64,000 nt of DNA from Cinnamomum chago (Eukaryota; Streptophyta; Magnoliopsida; Laurales; Lauraceae), in the NCBI GenBank assembly GCA_038049695.1, contig CP142460.1:39117501-39181500 (forward strand), given 5' to 3'. The notes under the pieces are model-generated. The model did no database searches. It was given only the letters and a program-made list of their open reading frames with translations, and had not been told where the DNA came from. A program made the translations under genes and the position numbers. Shown here piece by piece: positions 12,225 to 23,880 of this stretch; position 1 is the first letter of the stretch, and each line of letters starts with the position of its first letter.

Positions 12225-12966
12225 CATTGGTGTTGTGGTGCTTGCTATTGTGGTGATTGTTTTATTAGCTTCCGCATTTTGTATGGTTAATCATCACATT
12301 TGACTAGTTTAGTTTAAGAATTTAAAATTGGTCTAAATTGGTCACAATTGTAGCTCACCCTATTCACCCCCCCCCCCTCTAGGGTTAGGATCCTCGTGGA
12401 CTTTCAGAATGAACTAGTATTTATAGCCAAAAAGTGCCCAACGGCTCTTCCCCGGTCGACCTGGCCTTCAACAGTCATAAAACTGACCATTTGAAAGAGG
12501 GCACAACGGCTCTTTCCCGGTCGACCGGGTCCCCTGTTGGGCCGGTTGACCGAGCCCACTGCGGGTCGACCTGGCCTGGGACCAAAGTTCCCTATAATTG
12601 CATATTTTTGCATATTTCAAAGTATATTCATGAGGGAACTCTTGGGTCACTAAATCAAGCTTGGAAACATGTTTTAAATCAAAATAAGTGGTTTAAAAAC
12701 ATGAAACATAAAAAGCCTAAAATGATTTGAAAGATTGAAAACACATAGGCTTGCTTGATTTTCTAAAACTTCTTTTTTAAAACAAATGCATCCAAGTTTA
12801 AAAACAAAACATGCATAAATCAATACTTTTACAAATCTTAAAAACAATGCATGTATAAATCAAGATTTCAAGTTTTTTATAAATCAATGCATGTGTGTAA
12901 ATTCAAATGATGCTAGAATGATAATGCATCCATCAAATTGCAATACACAAAATTCCTAACAATCGT

Positions 12967-13127
12967 GTTTTTTGGTTTATTGTCTTTATACTGACTATAT
13001 AAGATGATGAACATCCAAATGGTTATTATGAGTTCTTGTACTCTTAATCCCGACATAAATAATAGACACATACATTTAGTGTTTGGCATTTTGATTTACG
13101 AAGGAGTGAGATATTTTATGGGTCAAT
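12967..13127. other. Short unclassified segment between C1 and C3
   Basis: This continues the sequence of 8939-9169 after removal of C1 and one ATCGT. Nothing recognisable is coded. Its right border, near 13127, is where the interior of C3 starts abruptly with no LTR, so C3 is truncated here. Confidence 0.55.
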
Positions 13128-13369
13128 AATCTCAGTAAATTGATGGCAACTTACTCAACATTGAATTAACACACACTAAGTCTTCAGCTCCCCCTAAGCT
13201 GAACAAGTCTTGAAATCTCTTGGATGCTTCTTCTCTTGGCTTGGGCTCTAGTTCTTTTCTTCATTCTTCTTGATGCTTGGAGCTTGATCATTCTTCAAGC
13301 TTTCTTTTCATCTTCCTCTCTATGGCCAAGCATCTTCTTTAGCTCACAAGCTTTCTTCTTTCACCTCTC

Positions 13370-13510
13370 CCCATTTGACCATGCCACTCTCTCCCTTTGG
13401 CAAGATATGCATTCTCTCCCCCTGTAGAAGATCATACAAAATCTCCCCTTAGGAAGCTTGGACATTCTCTTCCCCTTTAGAGAACTTGAATGCTCTCTCC
13501 CCCTTTGACA
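13370..13510 (-). repeat. Ladder of polypurine tracts in C3
   Basis: Six sense-strand (A/G)GGGGAGAG tracts appear here as CTCTCCCC words, about 20-30 bp apart. They resemble the ladder in C5 (59965-60110) and C8 (26523-26610). Retroviral reverse transcription uses such a tract to prime the plus strand. Multiple tracts before the 3' LTR are a reported feature of Sireviruses. Confidence 0.65.
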
Positions 13511-16267
13511 TTAAATTGCAAAGGTACCTACACACATGAAATAAGGAAAATACCTTTTAGTAGCACCTGTTAACAAAAGAAATCGAAAGTGAAATACATA
13601 ACAGGTTATCATGTATGGTAGTAGTCTCTAAGGGTTCAAAGTCAATCCAATGGTGAATTTGATCAAAACTAATACTTCCTATGAAGGTTTACACTCCCCC
13701 TCAATCGATTCTCTCCTTTTGTCAACATGTTGACTAAGATATAACTATTTGGTTCAAGAAGAAGATGGCTTACCAATTGAGGGTCAACTTCAAGAGAAGG
13801 ATTAGATTCGTTTAACTATAGAGCACAATATGATCAAATTACCAAAAGAGAGCAAGGTCAAGGAGAAAAACAATCATGGATACCAATTGGAAAAATAAAG
13901 AATACCAATTGAGATTTAAGGATAAGATTATTAAATCAATCACTCTAAAATGGAGTTATAAAGAATATAACTATTAAGATAAATCCAAATTAGAGCTATC
14001 AATGATGAAATGGGGTCTACTAAACATAGCATCAATCAATTTAACTTATTAAAATCATATGCTATGTAAGTTTTGAAATCATTTCATTCAATCAATAAAT
14101 ATGACTATTAAAATGCAAGATGAGTGAAATGAAATTCAAACATGAAGCCAACCTCAACTAATAACCAACCAATATTATGAACACATAAACATGGTGGTCA
14201 TGAGATATACCTATATGAGCAAGAGAGGAGGCAATCATGAAAATTATGATGCTAATGGTGTGTGACATGGAACAAATATATTACTATCAAGTTCAATCCA
14301 ATGTACACAAGGTCTATCACATTCACAAGAAATCAAACCAATCGAAAATTGTATCAATTGAAACCAATTGAATTTGAAAACATGATTAAGAATAAGAATG
14401 TGACAAACACAAAATTCCATCAAGCATCATAAATGGATATTCATCACTTTTAATGATATTACTAATGAGCATAGTGATGAACAAGGTAAATTGTAATGCG
14501 AAAGGATATAACTTGGTAATGCATGCAATTTTGAAAGTGTCAAAATCATATGAATTCAACAACTAAGATATCCATCAAACATATAGATATACGAGGGATG
14601 GATTTCAAAGAGTTTCATATGATCAAGATCACTACAATGAAGTTGAAACATGTATAAGGATGAAATCACTGAGAGAATATACATGAATCAACATCATAAC
14701 CATCCAAAAAGAAATGACTAGAATGCATAGAGGATGGATTTGAGTTCTAGTATGGTTTCTACAAATATAACTAAGATCACAACCATACATAGAACGATTT
14801 GACATTTGCATAGAGAGGATCAATCAACACTCAAGATCTAACTCATACCATATCATCAATAAAGAATATAACTATCCAAGCACAAGAAGGTATGAAGTTA
14901 GAGGGGCATCATGGATCGCATAAAGATGAAGAAGGATCACATATATGGATATACCTATTAAGAACAATGGATTAAATCCAATTCATCTAAGATGATCCAT
15001 TAATCTATCATGCAACATCTCCACTCTTAGCAAATGTACTAAGCTCACAATGCAATGGAAAAAAAAGAAGGATATGAGGTTTATACCGAATGAACTTAGC
15101 ACATTAAATCACATATGTACTTAAAAAGCTCAAATACAAGATTTTACTATAAAGCACATACACAATCATCAATTTGCATTAATGAAAATATATACCAAGT
15201 TAGGCACAAATATGCAAATCAATGAAACCATATCCAACCATGCAATGTAAGACAACAAAATCAATTTGCATAAAAAGAATGTAACTAAATGAGCAGAGAA
15301 GCAAATTGTTTGTAAAAAATATTTCCTTCCAAATGATATAATCATAATTAAGCACAAGGAAATAAATTCAAGGAAAATGCTTCTATAAATACAACCAATA
15401 AAGCTTAGAACATTTTCCAAAGTTTTTCAAATCACTTCAATATTTGAAATTCCAACAAATAATCATTTATAGAATTATGAGCAAGTGATTTTGAAAAACA
15501 ATAAGTGTACTATTATAAATTTTCAATTTGTATTCTAAAAATGACAATAGACACTCATACAAATTGAACATATATTTTCCATACCAAGAGATATAACTTG
15601 GAAAATCAATGGAAAACTTAAATTGCTTCAAATCATTTGATTTACAAAAAAGATCTAACTATGACATTCATCAAATGATTTTCCAACATTAATTGATCAT
15701 GAAAAATCTAGCTATGAAAGTTTTTGTAATCACAATCAATTGATCATGAATAGATATGCACTACAAGAGATATAACTATATGAACAAAATGCACATCCAT
15801 CATGAAAATATTGCAATCAAGGGATTTTGAAAACCATGATATATAACTTAAAAGTTCATGAAGACAAAATCAAATGATCACAAAGAAACATTGCATTTTA
15901 AGAGATGTGACTATAAAGAAACAAAATGCAAATGTAACATGACCAACAAAAAGATTTAACTAAAAATGATAGGTTGGTCTAGAGAGGATCAAGGCCTTAA
16001 GGTTAGTTTAAATGTGTACCAATGAAGATTCACCTAAGGTCTTGATAAGGATGTCCTTGAGAGTTCACTTGAGGACTCACCAACTCTTGGAGATATAACT
16101 TGAAAAAGTCTTAGAGTGGTGCAATGATACTAGGGGAAATTTCATTTTCGATCATAGTGGAAATCATTACAAAGATATGCAATAAAACACAACACTAGGG
16201 TTTTAATCTAGATCATAGCGACTAAGGATCAACTCCGGGATGTTAAGCCCTAAAATGAAGTAACCTC

Positions 16268-16279
16268 TCTTTGATACCA
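16268..16279 (-). promoter_or_regulatory. Primer-binding site of C3 (tRNA-iMet type)
   Basis: The sense strand reads TGGTATCAAAG two bases after the LTR end CTTTCA. This matches the plant initiator-tRNA primer site TGGTATCAGAGC with one change. Confidence 0.8.
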
Positions 16280-16281
16280 AT

Positions 16282-17241
16282 TGAAAGTCCTGGGATCCGA
16301 ACCCTAGACGGGGGGTTGAATAGGGTGAGCTTCAATTATGACCAATTTTAAACAATTTTAAATTCTTTAAATTAAACTAGTCACAAGTGATGACTATCAA
16401 ACAAAATGCGGAAGCTTAATAAAAACAATCACCACAAAGCAAGCACCATCACACAAGGATCTATAGTGGTTCAGCCTCAATATCTACATCCACTACCGGC
16501 TTGTGATCCAACACCCCACCGGATTTCCACTATTTATGTTTTTCAATAGGCTAAGCAATAACCTTTACAATGATGTTTTTCAAGGCTTAACATCAATCTA
16601 TACATTATGCTTTTCTTAGGGTAAGCAATAACCTCTTCAACCAATGGTTGGTTATCTCTCTAATTAGTGTCTATAATACACTTGATGGAGATACAATTTA
16701 AAGCTCATTACAATGCCTCTTAATTAGGAGGATATAGAAGTGAAAAACTAATTCACATACACACTATGAATGCAAAGATGAATGCTCAAAGTGTATGTAT
16801 GATGTCCTCAATCATTTTTAAAATGAAAGCTCATAAATGTATGCCTAAGGCTTTTGAAAGTTTTAGCTCATAAAAACATTTATGATTGAGGAAAGAATGC
16901 AAGTCACATGTTAAATATCTTGTAAAAGATATACATTTGTATCCTAAACAAGTTGTGAAATTCTAAGCACAAAACATGTGATGCATAGGGATGTCAATCA
17001 AATCAACAATGTAGCTCATAAAACATAAAAATAGATTTGATTGAAAATAGGGGACAAATCATATGTACTTATAAAATCAACTCGAATATGATATACCTAT
17101 CAAAGAAAAGCAAGTTGTGAAACTTTAAAACAAAGTTACATATGATTTGTAAAGATGTTGAATCCAAAACATAAGATATATTTGAAAGTGATTTTCTTAT
17201 AATGAAAAACAACTACCATAGATTCAACCAAGTATAGGAAT
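16282..17241 (-). mobile_element. C3: 5' LTR, partial, broken by D1
   Basis: The sense strand ends GGACTTTCA at 16282, next to the primer site, so this is the 3' part of the 5' LTR. It closely follows C1 up to AAGTATAGGAAT, where D1 (TGTAAGACCCC) starts. About 310 bp of the LTR seen in C1, plus the first part, do not resume on the other side of D1 and B2, so they were lost by deletion. Confidence 0.9.
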
Positions 17242-18368
17242 TGTAAGACCCCGACCCGAGTGAACCCGATTAGTGTTAATTAAGTTGTGTGTTAGTCTTA
17301 AGCTTGATTAGTGATTTTGGCTAAGTTGGGCTTGGAATAGCTTTTGTTATAGTTTTGGGGAATTTTGATTCCTTTGTGATAGTGGGACCCTTTGGGGGGT
17401 TCCTTCTTTATAACCTTGCATGCGCTTGAGGATTTATCGGAGGTTTTTGCATTCATTGTTTTAATCCCGTTTTATTTATATTGATAATCCCTACAACTTT
17501 CATGTTGATCCCGTCCCCGTTCGAGATCCCGAAACCCGATTTCATAGCCTTGAGGGCAAAACAGTCATTGCACACAAAATCTGTACCCAAAACTTGATAT
17601 TCCCGAAACCCGCGAAACATATACTTTTTGGAAACTAGATATTTCGACGATCACTTTTCTCTTCTTCGTCGAATTCATTAGAAGCCCTGAAAGCCATGAT
17701 TTCAGCCCAATTAGATTATTAGTAGTGGAGCCCACTCCCCACTTGTTTATAAGGCAGCCCTTCCCCTTTCATTTCCCTTTTTCCAGCACAAGAGAGATAA
17801 CCTAGGGTTTCCATTGCCTTCCTTCTTGCTCTTGCCTTCTATCACCAAATCCACCACTAACCTTGCACAAATTGAGAGGTGGAGATCATCATCTTCTTCC
17901 TCATCACTATAGCTCTCTATTGATACCATTACTAGAGAAAACCCTCCATTCCAAGACTTTCTTTGGGCTCACTTTGCCTTTTGAAGAACCCTCATGTAAG
18001 TAATCCTTCCCTTCTTCTAGATTTGTGTTCTCCTAGCCTAAGGAAATCTCCATCCCTATTATTGAAGCTTCTTTCTCCCTATGCTATGTTTTGACTCTTC
18101 TAGGGTTTTATTTTGGGTTTTTCCTTGTAGCTTGGACCATTGATTTGGAGGGCTTGTTAGAGCTTGATTTGCTTATTAGAGACCAAGGCAAGTGGATGAT
18201 TTGATTTTATAAGTTTTCAAGGATTTTGGTATTTTCCCACTTATGCCTATTTATTGCTTTGCTTTGAAATAATTGTTCATGATAGAGTATTAATGGTGCA
18301 TTTATGGTCATAAAGATATGTTGGTCATAAAGACTCCTCATTGGATGTATAAAAGTGGCTAGAAAGAG
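17242..18368 (+). mobile_element. D1: 5' part of a D-family gypsy LTR
   Basis: It begins TGTAAGACCCCGACCC right after GGAAT (17237-17241), which would be its left target repeat, and is collinear with D2 (31331 onward) to the TATAAAAGTGGCTA block at 18350. There B2 starts. The remaining ~2 kb of the D LTR and the right TSD are missing. A 60-codon minus-strand frame (17747-17929), which has a counterpart in D2, is probably chance. Confidence 0.85.
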
Positions 18369-19702
18369 TGTTAGACCCCGACCCAGACCATTTCGATTAG
18401 TGTGCGATTAGTGTGTGTTTAGTCCTAAGTGGGTTTAGTTGTCGTTGGGTTAGAAATAATTAGTTTAGTCCTGGATATAGCTTTGGGAATTTTGAGGACG
18501 TTTAGTGTTAGTCAGACACACTCAGGAAGGCCTGAGTGCACGTGTAAGCTTGGGAGGATCGTATCGGTTTCCGTCTTTAATTGTGATTTTCACTTCATTT
18601 GAATGATTTTACTAAATATTACAACTTTCGTTTTCAGTCCATTCATGTTTGAAGCCCAAAAACCCAAATTCTGGCCCAAAAAGGGCAAAATTATCTTTTA
18701 TACACAAATCTGGACACAATTTTCGAGATCTCAAAACCATGTCAAAAATATACTTTTTGGAAACTAGATATTTCAAGGATCATTTTATCCTTCTTCGTCG
18801 AAGTCATTCGAGGCCCGTAAGATCATGCTTTTGTCAATACAAGGTTCAAGTTCATTGGGTCCCACTTGCAAGTGCTTTTAAGTCAACTCTCTTCTCTTTC
18901 CCCTCCTCTCACTCTCAACCCAAACCCTAGAACAGCCAAAGGAGAGAAAGCTTTTTCTTTCAACTTTGCCATCTTGAATGATCAAGCTAGAAGACTCCAA
19001 AGAGAATTCCAAGACCATCATCTTCTTCCTCCCACCCTAAGCTTTCCATTTATGCAAATTTCTTGAAGTTTCTTGTTGGGCAAGAGCTCCATTTGTCTTC
19101 ATTTCTCTTGTTTGACCTTTTCTAGGTAAGAGCTTCAACCCATACCTTTCATGAAGTCTTTTTAGTTCCTTAAAATCTTGTTTTTCATGTTTACAAACCC
19201 TTTTGGTAAAATGGGTTTCTTGTTTTCAAGATCGAGTGAGTTTTTGTGTGGTTTTCTTGGGTTTTGTAGTTCTTTGGATTAGCTTGAGTGAAGTGCTTGG
19301 AGAAGTGTGTGACATCTTGGACTAAGGCAAGTAACCAATCTAGGATGGATGTTAGCATGTGTACATTTCATTTGTTTTCCTTGCACTCTCCTCATTCATT
19401 GAAAAATTTGGGGGATTTTGTTTTGATTGGAAAATGGGAATAGAATGTCTCAAATTGTGTTTTGAAATGTGTGTTTTACCTTTGGAGAGCATGGAGGCTC
19501 AGGGAGTGCAGGTGGAATGAGAAATAAGAAGAAGGGAAGAAGAAAATGTGAAAAATCTGTACTCAGCTGCGTTTCCCGTGCAGTAGCGGTTAACCACTGG
19601 TCAGCTGACGGCTAGCCGAAATCCCCATTTCGGTTAATCGCTAGCTGACCGAGCTCGGCGGTTCCTTTTCCAGAAGCTGGCTTTTCGACAGTGGGTTTCA
19701 GT
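18369..19702 (+). mobile_element. B2 5' LTR, first 1.33 kb only
   Basis: Starts TGTTAGACCCCGACC and follows the 3' LTR almost base for base to GACAGTGGGTTTC, then switches near 19703 to gag coding sequence. The 93-codon frame at 18649-18930 is repeated identically at 24171-24452. Since it lies in a non-coding LTR and is not open in B1, I do not call it a gene. Confidence 0.9.
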
Positions 19703-19807
19703 TAAGATGCGTGGGCAGCGTTTAAGACACAGTTTCAGGATTAGTACATTCCCTCCCATGTTAAGAGGCAGCAGGCTATTGAATTTCAGCAGCTCAAGCA
19801 AGGTAGC

Positions 19808-22660
19808 ATGACGGTACTAGACTATGTCACCAAGTTTGAGAGATTGGCTAGATATGCTACCGAGTTGATTGACACGGAGCAGAAGAAGATAACAAAGTTT
19901 TTGGAAGGGTTGAATCCGATCATTATGAGAGATGCTATAGGAGTAGTTCCACAAGCTACATATGATGAGGCGGTCAAACGGGCATATAAGTTTGAGGATA
20001 TTAACAACCTGATCATTCAAGACAGGAAGCAGCACTACCAGCAGCAGAATCAGAGGCAACAACAGAACAAGAAACCAAGACAAGAACAAGGTTATGTGAG
20101 GCAGGGTTGTGGACATTGTGGCAAGAACCATGAAACTCATGAGTGTCGTAAGGCCATGGGTGCCTGCTTCAAATGTGGGGCTATGAACCATGCAATCAAG
20201 GATTGCCCACAACTTCAGAATCAAGGGAACAGAAACCAACAGCAGAGACAAGCAACTCCTCAGAATCAAGCACCAGTTCAGAATCAAGTTAGACCACCTC
20301 AGCAGCAGCAGCAGGCTAGGCCACCAGCACAGAATCAGAATGCTCGTCCTCCACAACAGAACAGACATGGCCAAGGAAGGCAATACCAAGCACCAAATAG
20401 ACTACAGATGCATGGACGTTTATATTATCTCAACCGTGCGGATGCTGAAGCTGTAGGAGACGTGGTAGAAGGTAAACTTCTTGTTTGTGGGGTAGAAGCC
20501 CAGATTTTGTTTGACCCTGGATCCACGCATTCATTTTCATCCCCTAGTTTTGCTAAGATGATTGATGCACCATGTAGTGAATTGGATTACATTCTAGTAG
20601 TAACCACTCTAGTAGAGAAACAAGTTGTGTGTAGAACCTATTACCCTAGCTGTACGGTTTTGTTAGGAGATGTTAATTTACCGGCCAACCTCATTGTTTT
20701 GGACATGCATGATTTTGATATCATTTTAGGCATGGATTGGTTAGAAGCATATCATGCCACCATGGATTGTTTTAGTAAGACCATAACATTCAGATTCCAA
20801 GGTCCACAGTTAGAATTGATATTTCAGGGGAACAAGAGGAAAACTCAGGCAGGGTTTAATTCAATTTTGAAGGCAAGCAGATTAGTTCAGAGTGGGTGTC
20901 AGGCATTTATTGCGTTTATCACGGAGGATAAACAGCCCCAAGGGGTGGAGGATATCCCCATTGTTTGTGAATTTTTAGATGTTTTTCCAGAAGAAATCCC
21001 GGGATTACCATTAATCAGAGAAGTTGAGTTCACAATCGAGCTCCTACCTGGGACGGCTCCGATCTCTATTGCGCCATACAGAATGGCTCCAGTAGAAATG
21101 GGTGAACTAAAACTCCAATTGCAGGATTTGTTGAGCAAAGGCTTTATTAGGCCAAGTGTTTCACCATGGGGAGCACCGGTGTTGTTTGTGGAAAAGAAGG
21201 ATGGAAGTTTGAGAATGTGCATCGACTATAGGAAGTTGAACCATGTGACCGTGAAGAACAAGCATCCATTGCCAAGGATAGACGAATTATTTGATCAATT
21301 GCAAGGAGCAGCCTATTTTTCCAAGATAGACCTAAGATCAGGGTACCATCAGTTGAGAGTTAGAGACTCGGATGTTCAGAAAACAGCCTTTAGGACAAGA
21401 TATGGGCACTATGAGTTCTTAGTAATGCCCTTTGGTTTGACAAATGCACCCGCAGTCTTTATGACTCTTATGAACAAAGTCTTTGCACCCTATTTGGATT
21501 ACTCTACGGTAGTATTCATTGATGATGTCCTTGTGTATTCCAAGAGTAAGAAGGAGCATGAAGAACATTTGAGGACAGCGTTGCAACTTTTGAGAGACAA
21601 CCAGCTTTATGCAAAACTCAGTAAGTGCGAATTCTGGTTAGAGCAAGTTGCTTTTCTAGGCCACATCATCTCCAAAGAAGGTTTAGCAGTTGATCCAACT
21701 AAGATAGAGGCAGTTGTTAATTGGGTGAGGCCAGGCAGTGTGACAGAAATCAGAAGCTTTTTGGGGTTAGCAGGTTATTACAGAAGATTTGTCCAAGGTT
21801 TTTCGTCCATTGCAGCACCGTTGACAAAATTGACTAGAAAGAATGTCCTATTTGTTTGGACCGAACAGTGTGAAACAAGTTTTCAAGAGTTGAAAGGAAG
21901 GTTAACCACAGCCCCAATCCTTACATTACCCTCGGGCAACGACGAATTTATTATTTATACAGATGCTTCGAATGTGGGACTAGGTTGTGTATTGATGCAA
22001 GATGGCAAGGTGATTGCTTATGGCTCGAGGCAGTTGAAGGACCATGAGAAGAACTATGCAACTCATGACTTGGAATTGGCGGCAGTTGTCTTTGCTTTGA
22101 AGATGTGGAGACACTATCTCTATGGAGAGAAATTTGAGGTCCATTCGGATCACCGAAGTTTACAATACTTGTTCTCGCAGAAGGATTTAAACATGAGACA
22201 GAGACGGTGGATGGAGTATATCAAAGATTATGACTTTCCAATCAAGTATCATCCAGGCAAAGTGAATGTTGTAGCTGATGCATTGAGCAGAAAATCAGTG
22301 GTTATGGCCAGTTTGAGAGGAATGAGTGTCTTACAACAGTTTGAAGAGTTGGGTGTAGAAGTGCAAACCCTGAAACTGGGTGCAATGTTAGCAAACATGA
22401 CAATATCAGAACCTACCTTCATCCAGAAGATCAAGGAAAGTCAGTTGCAAGACCCGGACTTGGCTAAGATAGTAGAGGTTATTACAGAACGTCCCGATTT
22501 CAAGATAGTGAATGGGATATTGTATTTTCGTGACCGGTTGTGTGTGCCAAATGTGGATGACTTGAAGAGTGAAATAATGAACGAAGCTCACAGCACGAGA
22601 TATTCTATGCATCCGGGTAGCACGAAGATGTACCACAATTTGAAGAATAGATTTTGGTGA
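19808..22660 (+). CDS. Open segment: gag C-terminus, protease, RT, RNase H, integrase start
   Basis: This 950-codon stretch is the longest frame in the window. The first ~90 residues are the end of gag, followed by two zinc knuckles (C101/C104/H108/C113, one residue short of the usual spacing, and C120/C123/H128/C133, canonical). A Gln-rich linker precedes the aspartic protease motif FDPGSTHS (D236). Reverse transcriptase follows, with [10 protein letters not shown] (D508) and [10 protein letters not shown] (D572, D573). RNase H has YTDAS (D719), HSDHRS (D781) and VADALS (D824). The zinc-binding start of integrase (H...HPGSTKMY) ends at the TGA. The ATG at 19808 is not the true gag start, since gag similarity continues upstream past a TAG at 19742. 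Confidence 0.9.
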   Translation: MTVLDYVTKFERLARYATELIDTEQKKITKFLEGLNPIIMRDAIGVVPQATYDEAVKRAYKFEDINNLIIQDRKQHYQQQNQRQQQNKKPRQEQGYVRQGCGHCGKNHETHECRKAMGACFKCGAMNHAIKDCPQLQNQGNRNQQQRQATPQNQAPVQNQVRPPQQQQQARPPAQNQNARPPQQNRHGQGRQYQAPNRLQMHGRLYYLNRADAEAVGDVVEGKLLVCGVEAQILFDPGSTHSFSSPSFAKMIDAPCSELDYILVVTTLVEKQVVCRTYYPSCTVLLGDVNLPANLIVLDMHDFDIILGMDWLEAYHATMDCFSKTITFRFQGPQLELIFQGNKRKTQAGFNSILKASRLVQSGCQAFIAFITEDKQPQGVEDIPIVCEFLDVFPEEIPGLPLIREVEFTIELLPGTAPISIAPYRMAPVEMGELKLQLQDLLSKGFIRPSVSPWGAPVLFVEKKDGSLRMCIDYRKLNHVTVKNKHPLPRIDELFDQLQGAAYFSKIDLRSGYHQLRVRDSDVQKTAFRTRYGHYEFLVMPFGLTNAPAVFMTLMNKVFAPYLDYSTVVFIDDVLVYSKSKKEHEEHLRTALQLLRDNQLYAKLSKCEFWLEQVAFLGHIISKEGLAVDPTKIEAVVNWVRPGSVTEIRSFLGLAGYYRRFVQGFSSIAAPLTKLTRKNVLFVWTEQCETSFQELKGRLTTAPILTLPSGNDEFIIYTDASNVGLGCVLMQDGKVIAYGSRQLKDHEKNYATHDLELAAVVFALKMWRHYLYGEKFEVHSDHRSLQYLFSQKDLNMRQRRWMEYIKDYDFPIKYHPGKVNVVADALSRKSVVMASLRGMSVLQQFEELGVEVQTLKLGAMLANMTISEPTFIQKIKESQLQDPDLAKIVEVITERPDFKIVNGILYFRDRLCVPNVDDLKSEIMNEAHSTRYSMHPGSTKMYHNLKNRFW

Positions 22661-22666
22661 AACAAC

Positions 22667-22858
22667 ATGAAGAGAGAGATAGCAGCTTTCGTGTCTCGTT
22701 GTCTAACTTGTCAGTTGATTAAAGCAGAGCATCAGAAGCCTCCAGGTTTGTTACAACCGTTGGAGATTCCGGAGTGGAAATGGGAGCACATCACCATGGA
22801 TTTTGTTTCCAGTTTGCCTAATACCAAGAAGGGAAATAATGCGATTGGATTATTGTAG
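22667..22858 (+). pseudogene. Integrase fragment: zinc-finger cysteines and start of catalytic core
   Basis: The frame continues directly after the TGA at 22658. It shows the CLTCQ pair of the HHCC zinc finger and the first catalytic aspartate in ITMDF. The frame is lost near 22840 by a one-base deletion, after which it ends at a stop. Confidence 0.88.
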
Positions 22859-22890
22859 ATCGTCTGACAAAGTCTGCTCATTTCATTCCG

Positions 22891-23370
22891 ATGAAGACAG
22901 GGAACATGATACATATGGCACCGCTTGCAAAGTTATTCGTTGATGAAATTGTTAGTAAACATGGTCAGCCCGTCTCCATTACTTCAGACAGAGACAGCAG
23001 GCTCGTGTCAAAGTTTTGGAAAACTCTTCATGAGTCTATGGGTACCAAACTCCAGTTTAGCACGGCATATCATCCTCAGACAGATGGTCAGTCAGAAAGG
23101 ACGATACAGACTCTTGAAGACATGTTGCGTGCTTGTGTATTAGATTTCAAGGTTCAATGGGATGAGTGCTTACCGCTTTGTGAATTTGCTTATAACAATA
23201 GTTACCACTCTAGCATCGGTATGACACCTTTCGAAGCACTCTATGGTAGAAGATGCAGAACTCCGGTTTGCTGGGAAGAAGTCAGGGAGCGTAGTTTTCA
23301 TGGACCGACGATAGTTAGAGAGACAAGTGACAAGGTCAAGCTGATTCAGGAACGTTTGAAGATCGCCTGA
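22891..23370 (+). pseudogene. Integrase fragment: catalytic core
   Basis: This carries the second catalytic aspartate (ITSDRDSRL) and the catalytic glutamate (HPQTDGQSERTIQTLED) of the DDE integrase. YNNSYHSSIGMTPFEALYG, typical of plant gypsy elements, follows. Similarity extends upstream of the ATG at 22891 (from about 22846). It ends in a TGA where the related element E keeps an arginine codon. Confidence 0.9.
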
Positions 23371-23409
23371 AGTAGGCAGAAGAGTTATGCAGATACTCGT
23401 CGAAGAGAA

Positions 23410-23853
23410 TTGCAGTTTCAAGTGGGTGACAAAGTGTTCTTGAAGATCTCACCAGTTAGAGGAACTTTGAGATTCGGACAGAAGGGAAAATTGTCTAGAA
23501 GGTTTATTGGTCCGTATGAAATTTTGAGCAAGATTGGAGATGTCACTTATAGACTTGCGTTACCGCCGGAACTCTCCGAGGTGCACAATGTATTTTATGT
23601 TTCTATGCTCAAGAAATATGTTTCTAGTCCTTCACATATACTACAGCACGAGCCTTTACAGATTCGGGAAGATGCCTCGTATGTGGAAAAGCCGATCAGG
23701 ATCATTGACACCAAAGAGCAAGAATTGAGAAATCGGACTATTCGTTGGGTCAATGTACTTTGGGAAAATCACGAGCCAGAGGAAGCCACATGGGTATTGA
23801 GAGAGCAAGTGCAGATGAAGTATCCACAACTCTTACCAGAGGTAATTGTTTGA
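23410..23853 (+). pseudogene. Integrase C-terminus with GPY motif and chromodomain
   Basis: The segment begins just after the TGA at 23368; coding similarity starts at 23371. It contains VGDKVFLKISP, the GPY module (RFIGPYEIL) and YVSMLKKY, then a C-terminal chromodomain with the W...W...EEATW pattern. It ends at a natural stop at 23851-23853. In chromoviruses this domain can steer integration to heterochromatin, which would fit the dense nesting here. Confidence 0.9.
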
Positions 23854-23880
23854 TTTATTTGGTGGACCAAATATCCTAAC

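Larger units (their letters stand above)
10507..12406 (+). mobile_element. C2: solo LTR nested inside C1
   Basis: The 1900-bp LTR starts TGTTAGGTATTTTG and ends GGACTTTCA, flanked by GAATG (10502-10506 and 12407-12411). The C1 LTR reads cleanly across the insertion once one GAATG is removed. C2 is in the opposite orientation to C1, so the two together form a long inverted-repeat structure. Confidence 0.96.
9175..12961 (-). mobile_element. C1: solo LTR, Sirevirus-like Ty1/copia family, interrupted by C2
   Basis: On the minus strand the LTR begins TGTTAGGAATTTTG at 12961 and ends GGACTTTCA at 9175, flanked by ATCGT (9170-9174 and 12962-12966). Without the nested C2 and its target repeat it is 1882 bp. 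It closely resembles the 5' LTR of C3 (16282-17241), so both belong to one subfamily. Features in order on its sense strand are CpG palindromes (12455-12570 on plus coordinates), ~29-bp tandem repeats, a TATAAAT box in the CCACTATAAAT block (near 9355-9365) and a C-tract just before the LTR end. Confidence 0.95.
13128..16281 (-). mobile_element. C3: internal region of a C-family element without gag
   Basis: Read on the minus strand this starts at the primer site next to the LTR at 16282 and runs to a truncation near 13128, where the 3' LTR should be. Compared with C5 and C8, only the first codons and the last piece of gag remain (about 15990-16230), so gag has been lost. The remainder is the AT-rich segment with repeated rGATATAACTA words (sense TAGTTATATC) seen in all C interiors, then a ladder of CTCTCCCCCTTT tracts (13370-13510), which are polypurine on the sense strand. 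Open frames here are short and unconvincing. Confidence 0.8.
19703..23853 (+). pseudogene. Gag-pol polyprotein of B2, broken
   Basis: A single gag-protease-reverse transcriptase-RNase H-integrase-chromodomain reading path is broken by an in-frame TAG at 19742, TGA at 22658, a one-base deletion near 22840 and TGA at 23368. The N-terminal half of gag is missing. The order of domains is that of Ty3/gypsy elements, and the conserved C-terminal block after integrase (WENHEPEEATW) is the chromodomain that marks chromoviruses. The product would have been the structural and enzymatic proteins for cytoplasmic particle assembly, cDNA synthesis and integration. No functional protein can be made from this copy. 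Confidence 0.93.

Noticed and set aside
18649-18930. A 93-codon frame repeated identically at 24171-24452 and in part at 44389-44610 and 47876-48121, suggesting a conserved small gene.
   Set aside because: It lies in B LTRs, the two identical copies are the LTR pair of one element, and the frame is broken in B1. The similarity is explained by LTR descent.
19817-20389. A 190-codon minus-strand frame rich in Leu and Ser.
   Set aside because: It is antisense to the gag and Gln-rich linker of B2; the low-complexity CAG-rich sense strand creates it.
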